Shown here: positions 1-6,678 of the stretch, one piece after another
Layout: every line of letters begins with the position of its first letter
Position numbering within the stretch: position 1 is the stretch's first letter
Assembly: GCF_003194385.1 (NCBI RefSeq)
Contig: NZ_LAPT01000005.1
Span: forward strand, 1-64,000
Origin: Pokkaliibacter plantistimulans
Lineage (GTDB): Bacteria > Pseudomonadota > Gammaproteobacteria > Pseudomonadales > Balneatricaceae
DNA: 64,000 bases
Direction: 5' to 3'
The notes under the pieces: model-generated
The model's input: only the letters and a program-made list of their open reading frames with translations
Database searches by the model: none
Told to the model about the DNA's origin: nothing
Program-made: the position numbers and the translations under genes

Positions 1-280
1 ACAACGTGGTGGGTTTACACAACTAGGGGGATCAGGCGGGAAGTACTGACATCTTCAGCCTGATGAATACGCACCCTGAACCGGCAGGCAGTTTCCAATC
101 GCTGCCGACCCCAGATGCTGGGTGCCCACCACAGAGGCTAATCACCCTGTGCAGGCAGGCCGGACTTTGGGCCGAAGGGCATCCGCACCCTTCGGCTTTT
201 TCTGCTTTAAAGAGTCAGATTTCGACTCAGACAGAAGTGACCTTTTAGCTACTTATTGTGCTTGAGTACAAAGAGCGGCT
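1..280. other. Left-edge non-coding tract, no gene recognised
   Basis: I recognise no gene here. The tract can fold: GCACCC near 71 can pair with GGGTGC near 120, enclosing a CGGCAG/CTGCCG stem, and the tract ends in a clear terminator at 171-202. This would fit the 3' end of a structured RNA or the 3' UTR of a plus-strand gene that lies mostly to the left of the window. A 61-codon frame at 63-248 runs through the terminator and has no recognisable product, so I do not call it. Confidence 0.4.
171..202 (+). terminator. Rho-independent terminator
   Basis: A 9-bp perfect stem GCCGAAGGG / CCCTTCGGC with an 8-nt loop is followed directly by TTTTTC on the plus strand. It ends whatever plus-strand transcript enters from the left edge. 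Confidence 0.85.
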
Positions 281-865
281 TTACTGCGGTACAGAACAGC
301 TGCTGGCGGCTTCTTCCATGGCTTTGGCGTAGTCCACATAAGTGGCGGGGTCATAGGGAAAGGCATTGATGTTGAAGCTGGATGTTCCATCAAACTCGAT
401 ATCTTGACCTACTCGTATCGCCCATGGCTGCGCCTGATACTGGGTAACCATATCGTACGAGTGAAATGTGAGATCACTATTCTCGTCCAACCCAGAGTAA
501 AGATAACGCAACCCGTTGTACCAGCCGGGTGTGCTCGTGACGGCGTTAATCACTTCTTTCGCGAGGGTAGTATCCCCCTTGTTTGACGAAGACAAGTTAG
601 TACTGAACGAAATGTCCTTGGCTCTAGACAGCTCCAGCAAAGGCACTGGCAGCGGCTCACGACTGATTAAGCGTGAGTATGAACAGTCAAATACCCACTT
701 GCCGCTTCGCACGTAGTCATCTGCATAAATCACCAAACCATTGCCAAAATCAGTGTTGTATACGCTTGTCATGATCTTGTATCCGTAATTACCCACAACC
801 AATAACACAGGAAGCACGAGAGCACTGCCAATCCAGAAACCTTTATTGCGGTAAAAACTCAACAT
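281..865 (-). CDS. Small membrane-anchored protein of unknown function, possible immunity partner
   Basis: The product is 194 aa and I recognise no family. The chosen ATG has AGGAGGA just upstream, although the spacing is short; a GTG 54 bases further up is possible. Residues about 9-27 form one hydrophobic segment after a short basic N-terminus (FYRNKG), which predicts an inner-membrane anchor with the remaining roughly 165 residues in the periplasm. The C-terminal part is polar and contains SCS near the end. The start lies inside the 3' end of the upstream gene (about 23 bp overlap), so the two are translationally coupled. A small membrane-anchored protein directly behind a large putative effector is a common toxin-immunity arrangement, but that role is inferred from position only. 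Confidence 0.6.
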   Translation of the reverse strand: MLSFYRNKGFWIGSALVLPVLLVVGNYGYKIMTSVYNTDFGNGLVIYADDYVRSGKWVFDCSYSRLISREPLPVPLLELSRAKDISFSTNLSSSNKGDTTLAKEVINAVTSTPGWYNGLRYLYSGLDENSDLTFHSYDMVTQYQAQPWAIRVGQDIEFDGTSSFNINAFPYDPATYVDYAKAMEEAASSCSVPQ

Positions 866-2351
866 GTCCTCCTGGAATACCAACGGGGGTGCTACCTGAA
901 ATAACAGGGTTAATAGCACCTATAATCTGATAGGTATATTTGCCGTCCTTATGAGTGTCTCCTCGCTCCTTCTTTAACTGATTCCACCTTTTACACCACT
1001 CCTCTCCCGGCACTCCGTTATCGCTGATCCTGCAAAGATCACCCAAGCGACGATCCTCAAACGAACCCCAGGTATTTTTGTAGTCCGAACGGCGAATAAA
1101 GGCATGCACGGGAATGCTCAGATGGTTGGCCAGCAACTGTGCCAGGCTCTCATTGATATGCGGGAAGAACTGCACGGCCTCTTCAATCTTGTAGTCCGGC
1201 AGGTTGCCCATCCCCGTTCGGCAAGCGTAGCTGTCGATATGAGCAGAGGGAGAAAAAGCCTGAGGTGAAATCTCGCTGTAGTTCAGCACATCCAGTGATA
1301 GCTGACTGTCCACCGACAGGTCGTAGCCAAAGGCAATACGCTGCGGTACGCCGTGGCTGAAAAGAGACAGCTGCTGAATAGGCGCTTGCTGTCGATCCTG
1401 CCCGGAGTTCAGGTAGCGAATCAGTTCTGCCGCGCTTGAAACGGTGACAAAGCCCGCTTCATACAACTTTGCAGAGTCGTGGGCTTTAATAAGCATGGAT
1501 TCATTGTAAGACGGCGTAAACACCACCAGCGTTCGCGTCATGGCAGGTTGATTGCGCTTAAACTCAGCCAGTTCACGTACCGCCTGACCGATAAACATCA
1601 TCTTGTTGCCTGAGCTGTTGTCGTGCTGGCTACCAGCTACAGCAATCAGTTCAGGCTTGGGCAGCTTGTTGGCCAAATTCAGCACGGCCTGAGCCGCACC
1701 CAGCAGGGCATCGCCGAAGTTACCGTTCTTCAATGCTTCGGCAGCCTGAGATAAGCCGCTGATAGCGACACTGCCTTTACTCAGTGCCTGACTATAAGGG
1801 CTCAACTGCGTGGCCAGCTCAAGCAGGCTATCAGCGGGATCAACAGAGCTGGAAGACGAAGCAAAAAGCACATTGACGCCATCAACCAGTGTGCTCTGTA
1901 CCGGCATGGAGCGGCCTGTCATGCCCAGTACTCCCGGCACCGTGCTGATGGCAACGGCTGGCCCCGGCGTCATATCAGGCTCATAGCCACCAATCTTGCT
2001 GCTGGCAAAACAGCCCGGCCCCACCATCGTCGGTAGTGGCTTGTCCTTGAGGGTGATAGCGGCATACCCACGGCCATGACCTTTGGGCGCATTACCCGGC
2101 GAAAGAAAAAACAGATGTAACTTGCCCTGATCGACCGCTTCGGCAGCAGCCTGCCCCATCTGTACAACATTGCCACTTTGCGCAGCGCGGCTGCCAATAT
2201 GGCTCAACGCCTGTGACAGGGACTGACCTGCCAGATCAGGCAAGTTCGTCAGGCGCGCCGAGGGGGCGCGAGCCAAGCCGGTAACACGGCTGGGAGAATC
2301 GACCAGCACCAGCAATACGCCGGTCCGGTCCTTAAAGGAAATATGCAACAT
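843..2351 (-). CDS. Putative effector with caspase-like (clan CD) His/Cys signature
   Basis: The product is 502 aa. The C-terminal half carries a hydrophobic strand ending in SHG (LSLFSHG, His333) and, about 44 residues later, another strand ending in a cysteine (IDSYACRTG, Cys377). This is the spacing and context of the catalytic dyad in clan CD cysteine peptidases and DUF4347-like domains. A following helix-strand (SLAQLLANHLSIPVHAF) also fits that fold. The N-terminal 150 residues are Gly/Pro-rich; residues 165-230 are rich in Ala, Ser and Leu. No signal peptide is visible. The ATG has no good ribosome-binding site, so the start is uncertain. The 3' end overlaps a membrane-protein gene. 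Export, for example by a type VI system, is only a guess, since no secretion genes are in the window. Confidence 0.55.
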   Translation of the reverse strand: MLHISFKDRTGVLLVLVDSPSRVTGLARAPSARLTNLPDLAGQSLSQALSHIGSRAAQSGNVVQMGQAAAEAVDQGKLHLFFLSPGNAPKGHGRGYAAITLKDKPLPTMVGPGCFASSKIGGYEPDMTPGPAVAISTVPGVLGMTGRSMPVQSTLVDGVNVLFASSSSSVDPADSLLELATQLSPYSQALSKGSVAISGLSQAAEALKNGNFGDALLGAAQAVLNLANKLPKPELIAVAGSQHDNSSGNKMMFIGQAVRELAEFKRNQPAMTRTLVVFTPSYNESMLIKAHDSAKLYEAGFVTVSSAAELIRYLNSGQDRQQAPIQQLSLFSHGVPQRIAFGYDLSVDSQLSLDVLNYSEISPQAFSPSAHIDSYACRTGMGNLPDYKIEEAVQFFPHINESLAQLLANHLSIPVHAFIRRSDYKNTWGSFEDRRLGDLCRISDNGVPGEEWCKRWNQLKKERGDTHKDGKYTYQIIGAINPVISGSTPVGIPGGHVEFLPQ

Positions 2352-2691
2352 AGGCAGGCATCATCCATGCAGCCAGGGCTATCCATAAAGCGGAATTGGA
2401 AGCAGAAAAATAGGGAAGCAGAATGCCGGTCCTTCGGGAAGTGCCGCATCCTGCTGGCAAAACGGCGAGGAGTGTAGGAAGGGAATTGCTTTCGGGTCAA
2501 GGGGAAGGCAGCCCTGTGGCGCTGAACTATGAACAGCCTCGAGCATCCACTTCGCGGGACGGATCCACGAGTATGTCGAGCTGTGAATATTGGCTGACAC
2601 AGAACTATGAACAGCCTCTCGGAATTTCGGCTTCAAATTGAATTTTTCTCCAAGGGAGTTTCCAGTCGATTTTTTCCATACTTCCTCTGAA
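2352..2691. repeat. Intergenic tract with a 17-bp direct repeat
   Basis: No gene is supported here. The 17-mer GAACTATGAACAGCCTC occurs twice, at 2524-2540 and 2602-2618, start to start 78 bp apart. The tract separates the effector gene from the attC-like site that closes the cassette block, and may mark the border of an insertion. Confidence 0.6.
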
Positions 2692-2747
2692 ACTTAACTT
2701 TTACTTGTGGGGTTGTGTAGCTATCCAACACCAAGTTTTTGTTATGT
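2692..2747 (-). other. attC-like integron recombination site (56 bp)
   Basis: On the plus strand the order is ACTTAAC, TTTT, ACTTGTGGGGTTG, a 10-nt loop, CAACACCAAGT, TTTT, GTTATGT. This is the nested symmetry of an attC site: outer core boxes, equal 4-nt spacers and inner arms that pair except for unpaired extra bases on one side. Read on the minus strand, the distal box GTTAAGT matches GTTRRRY exactly, and the proximal box contains the stop codon of the CHAP gene, as is usual for cassettes. No integrase gene lies nearby. Confidence 0.7.
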
Positions 2748-3356
2748 TTGGGCTGGAGTAGGAAGTCTTAGCCAGCCCAACACATGCTTTCCATTGATAA
2801 CCCAACCGCCATTCTGCTTCTCGATTGTAAATACCGCTCTTGAGGATGCGAAGGGTCCCGGGTTTTGTTGGACTATTTGAATAGTGTTGGGAAATACAGA
2901 TGAAACAATTGCAACATGACCATAAGGGTTAAGCAATGACGGCGCGAACACTATGATGTCATCAACTTGCGGTTTTGAATTAGACCCATTTTTATACTGA
3001 AGCAATCCTCTTTGAGGATTGATAACACCATCGTCTATTTTCGCATTGAAATAATCTTTGGCGTTACCCATCGAGTCAGGCATTTTATGGTTAAATCGCT
3101 GGTAATAATACCTTTTAATAAATTCAACACATTGATATTTAATACCTAAATTATAGTTGTCAGATGTAAGGTTACGGCCACTAGAATTATTTACACCCCC
3201 ATTAAAATAGACTTTAACACCGTTGAAGTCGTCGATAATAAACCCAACGGATATATCACTATTGAGATTTGTCTTTGTAACGTAGTAATAAGTCTCACCT
3301 GCCAAAATAGAAAGTAAAATTGGCAAAGTGATTAAGTGGCGTTTTATAAAAAGCAC
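2742..3356 (-). CDS. CHAP-domain amidase/peptidase with N-terminal membrane segment
   Basis: The product is 204 aa. It has a short basic N-terminus and a hydrophobic stretch (residues about 8-20) that is a signal peptide or anchor. A CHAP (cysteine/histidine-dependent amidohydrolase) domain follows: the nucleophile is Cys76 in YQCVEFIKRYY, the base is His147 in YGHVAIV, and the polar third residue lies in VQQNPG (about 163-166). Such domains cleave peptidoglycan peptides or glutathionylspermidine-type amides; the sequence does not settle which. The gene is much more AT-rich than the core genome and sits between two attC-like sites with its stop codon inside one of them, so it is best read as a captured gene cassette. 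Roles in cell-wall remodelling, competition or phage exclusion are all possible. Confidence 0.75.
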   Translation of the reverse strand: MLFIKRHLITLPILLSILAGETYYYVTKTNLNSDISVGFIIDDFNGVKVYFNGGVNNSSGRNLTSDNYNLGIKYQCVEFIKRYYYQRFNHKMPDSMGNAKDYFNAKIDDGVINPQRGLLQYKNGSNSKPQVDDIIVFAPSLLNPYGHVAIVSSVFPNTIQIVQQNPGPFASSRAVFTIEKQNGGWVINGKHVLGWLRLPTPAQT

Positions 3357-3448
3357 AGATAATTTCTCATCGGCATAATATTATGTAATTTTGTGCTCAT
3401 AGATAATGAACCCCCAAAATAATAACTTGTAAGATTTCACACCCAAAA

Positions 3449-3554
3449 ACATAACGCCCACAGCAGGAGCTGAATGGAGCAGAGCCAATTTGCGGCATAG
3501 TGAATACAGCGGACCGCAAATTGGTGGCGCGTAGTTTTCTGCTGCTGGTTATTA
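3449..3554 (-). other. attC-like integron recombination site (106 bp)
   Basis: On the plus strand ACATAAC (3449-3455) and GTTATTA (3548-3554) bracket a long imperfect palindrome. It has CAGCAG/CTGCTG outer arms and a perfect 11-bp inner stem CCAATTTGCGG / CCGCAAATTGG. On the minus strand it begins directly after the HEPN stop codon and ends in GGGCGTTATGT, a layout typical of attC sites. The GTTATGT box departs from strict GTTRRRY at one position. The length is within the usual 55-145 bp range. Confidence 0.6.
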
Positions 3555-4079
3555 TTAGCCGTCGAAATTGAATGTCTTCTCGACATAATCAACAAATCCT
3601 AGCGAACCTCTGAAGATTTTATAAATATCCTCATGAGTTTCGTCTATTGAAGCCATAGCAAAATTCGAATGAACTAAAACATTTCTCATGCGACCAAGTG
3701 TCATGAACATTTTTTCACTTTCTTTTATATCGTTATTTTTAGAAATATCTTCTTTATGTTTCTGCTTAATCCTCTCGCCAAAATGAGAAAAAAATTTGTT
3801 AGCGTTATTTTCCTTCCAATCGAACAATGTGTGATATTGCCTATCAAAGGCCTTCATTTTTAGAAGATTGTAGACCTTCTCATTTCCTTGAACAACGGCA
3901 TCACAATATGTAGACAACACCGAAATTATTCTATCTTCGAAATAACTAGCTCCGGCAAGAACCAAAACTTTTGCAAATCGTCTATCCGCATCTGACTTTA
4001 ATGAAATTTCTTTGTTATCCATCAAGAAGTCTGATAGAAGTTTATGCTGATTAAAGTAGCTATCGATAATATTATCCAT
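3555..4079 (-). CDS. HEPN-domain ribonuclease of the MAE_28990/MAE_18760 type
   Basis: The product is 174 aa and almost all helical. The C-terminal part carries RNVLVH (Arg132 to His137), the Rx4-6H motif that forms the metal-independent RNase site of HEPN domains. The companion gene upstream encodes a DUF262 (ParB/GmrS-like) protein, only 4 bp away, so the two are co-translated. HEPN proteins of this group are known to be paired with DUF262 proteins and are proposed to act in toxin-antitoxin or anti-phage systems. Expected role: RNA cleavage that stops growth once the partner senses infection. The gene is AT-rich, and its stop codon abuts an attC-like site. Confidence 0.75.
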   Translation of the reverse strand: MDNIIDSYFNQHKLLSDFLMDNKEISLKSDADRRFAKVLVLAGASYFEDRIISVLSTYCDAVVQGNEKVYNLLKMKAFDRQYHTLFDWKENNANKFFSHFGERIKQKHKEDISKNNDIKESEKMFMTLGRMRNVLVHSNFAMASIDETHEDIYKIFRGSLGFVDYVEKTFNFDG

Positions 4080-4083
4080 TTCA

Positions 4084-5235
4084 CTACCCTATTATAGCTT
4101 TTGCCCTTCTCAACCTGATCTGCACGTTGTTTGTACTTGCAGTATCAGTCTGAGATGCGTCAATGAATTCTTTGTCGGAAAAAACCATCCGTATTTTTTC
4201 AGGATTTAGCTTATTGGTAATCAGCCCTTTATTAGCAAATGCCTGACCTGCCGACGCAGAAAATACAGCTTCAAAGAACAAAGTTGCAAATCGATTCCTT
4301 GTTCCAAAGAAAATTCTGGCCGGAAGATCGGACGTCGCATCAAGAAACGAGTAGAACAGCTCTTTCAAATATACTATTTTCTCTTCATTAAGCTGTTTGC
4401 AGTTGTTTGAGAACTTATTCAAAAACTTAACCATTGATGGCTTATATGTAGATCCCTCTATTAGCATCGCAAAGCTTCTTAATAAGATTTCAACATCTCT
4501 AGTATGCAAATCAGCCTCTGGCGAATCTAATAGCTTCCTCCAACGTTCATCATTATTAATCTTAAAAAGCATGTCGTAAAACTTTGAATGGTATAAACTC
4601 GCTCTAATTTCTTGCGGCGTAAGATTAACCCCGCCAGAGTTTAACCTGTTGAATATTTCAAAAACAGCTGAACTGTCATCTTCCGGAAGGTTTTGTTTCA
4701 CAATAACATTCCTGACCGTCCTCATATCAAATCCGAGTTTCAACTCACCTAACGTCGAATAGTTCAACCCGTGAAATCTATTTTTATGACCGGGAGTTGG
4801 GTCAGAAAGCGACAAATTGAATTTTCTAAAGTACTGGTCATCCTCAAGTATTTCTGGCGGTATCTGACCATACTCGCCAAAAATTCGCCTTATTTCGACC
4901 CTTTTTTCTTTCCTAGGGAACCTCTGCTTAATGAAATAAAAAATGCTCATGAGCCGTTGCTGCCCATCGATTACTAAGAATCGGTTCCTAGACTCCTCAT
5001 AAAGAAAAATTTGTGGTATTGGCAGCCCAAGCAGGATTGACTCTATTAATTTCGACGCTCTTCCAATATCCCAAACATAATTTCGTTGAAATCCTGGAAT
5101 TATTAATGCTCCGGACTCAACAAAATCAAATAACGTTTTTAAGTTAAAATCATTTGGCGACGCAGTCACGTCGTATTCTTTAATTGAACTTTCCTCCGAA
5201 AGAGTAGTTTCATCATCGTACCAGTCGTTTTCCAT
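4084..5235 (-). CDS. DUF262 (ParB/GmrS-like) NTPase-nuclease family protein
   Basis: The product is 383 aa from an ATG with AAGGA seven bases upstream; a TTG 15 bases further up lacks this. The N-terminal DUF262 domain has IPGFQRNYVW (about 50-60), the signature DGQQRL (about 94-99) and the helical motif EIFNRLNSGGVNLTPQE. In GmrSD-type restriction enzymes this domain binds and hydrolyses nucleotides and belongs to the ParB/Srx nuclease superfamily. The C-terminal half (about 230-383) is helical with no recognised domain, and there is no C-terminal HNH nuclease (DUF1524) as in full GmrSD. The HEPN RNase 4 bp downstream may supply the effector function instead. Low GC compared with the core suggests transfer. 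Confidence 0.8.
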   Translation of the reverse strand: MENDWYDDETTLSEESSIKEYDVTASPNDFNLKTLFDFVESGALIIPGFQRNYVWDIGRASKLIESILLGLPIPQIFLYEESRNRFLVIDGQQRLMSIFYFIKQRFPRKEKRVEIRRIFGEYGQIPPEILEDDQYFRKFNLSLSDPTPGHKNRFHGLNYSTLGELKLGFDMRTVRNVIVKQNLPEDDSSAVFEIFNRLNSGGVNLTPQEIRASLYHSKFYDMLFKINNDERWRKLLDSPEADLHTRDVEILLRSFAMLIEGSTYKPSMVKFLNKFSNNCKQLNEEKIVYLKELFYSFLDATSDLPARIFFGTRNRFATLFFEAVFSASAGQAFANKGLITNKLNPEKIRMVFSDKEFIDASQTDTASTNNVQIRLRRAKAIIG

Positions 5236-5250
5236 TTTAATTCCTTCCAA

Positions 5251-5563
5251 AACTTAATTCTTAGTAGTAAAACGCCTTGATCGGCTAACAATCTTTTAAT
5301 AAGCCCTTCAATCTCATAACAGTTATTAAAAGACATTTAAATCGACAACATATCATAAAAAAGGTATACCTTATTCCATAACTTTCAAGGATAAGGTACT
5401 AGACATAGTGATGTCTCTCTTCCTCTTATTGTCCAAAACGACATCATAGTACATAGATGCAGTAGACGGGCCGCTGACTCCTAACCGTACCCGATAAAGT
5501 CCTTCATCCTATTCCACTAAGCAACACCTTACCTCCCCAAAAGTCATTCAAAACTGATATAAA
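5251..5563. other. AT-rich intergenic tract with inverted repeats, likely control region of the DUF262-HEPN pair
   Basis: No gene is supported. A perfect 10-bp inverted repeat CTTTTAATAA / TTATTAAAAG lies at 5293-5302 and 5323-5332, and a 12-bp palindrome AAGGTATACCTT at 5361-5372. Both are upstream of the DUF262 gene and could be operators or promoter elements. I looked for an integrase gene, an attI or a third attC here and found none that meets the core-box pattern. Confidence 0.45.
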
Positions 5564-5599
5564 ACAAAGCCCCGCTACATCGATGTAGCGGGGCTTTGT
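5564..5599 (-). terminator. Strong terminator at the end of the Gld-type operon
   Basis: A perfect 36-bp palindrome with arms built on AAAGCCCCGCTACAT is followed on the minus strand by a T-run. It lies 38 bp after the stop codon of the DUF4340 gene and separates the chromosomal operon from the cassette block. On the plus strand the run is less T-rich but could still work. Confidence 0.85.
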
Positions 5600-5637
5600 G
5601 GTTTTAGCGTCGGTTAAACGCCTGGTCGATCACACCC

Positions 5638-6678
5638 TCAGTTGGCGCTCTGAGCCGTCGCTCCATTGTCCGGTGGAGTGGCTGCCGGAGCAGCGGGAAC
5701 CGGCGCGGCTGGTGTGGCGGCAGCCGTTGCCGTACCGCTGCTGTCCGCTGCGGCGGCTTTGGCGGGCGCGGCCTTTTCCAGCTTGCTCAGGTCTGGCTGT
5801 TTGAGCAGATTGGCCGGATATGTGCTGACCTTGAACCACTGCGGCATATCATCGCGGCGGGCATACCAGTCATCGCCACTGGGGCGGAACTGGTAGTGAT
5901 AGGCCTTGTCTTTCACCGCCAGCGTGGCGACAAAGCCTTCCTTGGACTGGTTCAGGGTGGCAGCCAGTTTGTCGTCCGCCAGCCCGATCACCATCAGCTC
6001 TTTCAGCTCGTTGACCAGCTCGTCCACTTTAGGATTGTCGAGGCTGACCGCAGGCTGATTGGTGATCTGCCAGTTGCCCTTGAGGAACTCAAGATTCAGC
6101 CCCGGCAGTGTCACCATGGTCGGCTGCGCGGTGACTTTCAGCAGGCTCTTGTCCAGCCAGTCATGGGCATCCGCCGGTGCCTGATAGGCATTGAAGCTGA
6201 TGTTCATGATGTCTTTATCACCTTCACGGCGGCCGTAAATCTGGCCGTAATGGGGCGAGGTGCCGAGGTACACCACGGCCTCGTCGGTATCCCCTTTCTT
6301 CAGCTCGACCTTACGCTCGAAGCCCTTTTCCGCCACCTTGAAGCGGGTTGCCGCTTCGTCGGTGGTGGCCGAGGGCCAGGCGGGTTTCTCCGATACCAGC
6401 GTGTCGATCACTTCCTGTATCTGATGCTCATCAGCGGGCAGGTTCAGCTCTTTGACGGTCCAGTGTTTGTCTTTCAGCAGCAGATGGGTGCTCTGCTTGC
6501 CATCACTGACCACCAGCTGGTCAATATCAGCCGCTTTGAAACTGAGCCAGGGCTTATTGCCTGCGGCGTTGCTGTCTGGCCAGTAGCTGGCCACGACCAG
6601 CCCGGCCTGCACCAGCATGACCAGCGCCAGCCCCGGGACCAGCAGACTTCTTTTCGATGAAGAGGCGGTCTGTTTCAT
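5638..6678 (-). CDS. DUF4340 protein, periplasmic subunit of a Gld-type ABC system
   Basis: The product is 346 aa. After a basic N-terminus, a hydrophobic segment (about 12-30) anchors the protein in the inner membrane. The body is the DUF4340 fold, seen in WLSFKAADIDQLVVSDG (about 44-60) and the following strand-rich repeats. The C-terminal 45 residues are low-complexity Ala/Pro/Thr. The ATG overlaps the stop of the permease/GldG gene in an ATGA junction. DUF4340 genes commonly follow gldG-like genes, and the product is presumed to be an extracytoplasmic part of the same exporter; the substrate is unknown. Confidence 0.8.
   Translation of the reverse strand: MKQTASSSKRSLLVPGLALVMLVQAGLVVASYWPDSNAAGNKPWLSFKAADIDQLVVSDGKQSTHLLLKDKHWTVKELNLPADEHQIQEVIDTLVSEKPAWPSATTDEAATRFKVAEKGFERKVELKKGDTDEAVVYLGTSPHYGQIYGRREGDKDIMNISFNAYQAPADAHDWLDKSLLKVTAQPTMVTLPGLNLEFLKGNWQITNQPAVSLDNPKVDELVNELKELMVIGLADDKLAATLNQSKEGFVATLAVKDKAYHYQFRPSGDDWYARRDDMPQWFKVSTYPANLLKQPDLSKLEKAAPAKAAAADSSGTATAAATPAAPVPAAPAATPPDNGATAQSAN

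Noticed and set aside
1-202. Known RNAs at the left edge (tmRNA, 4.5S RNA, RNase P RNA, 6S RNA, TPP or cobalamin riboswitch, hammerhead ribozyme)
   Set aside because: Signature sequences of these families are not found; CTGATGA near 60 resembles a hammerhead core but the matching GAAA and stems are missing.
5251-5563. attI site, third attC or integrase fragment upstream of the DUF262 gene
   Set aside because: Candidate core boxes (for example near 5285 and 5480) do not match GTTRRRY and lack paired arms; no tyrosine-recombinase motif is present.
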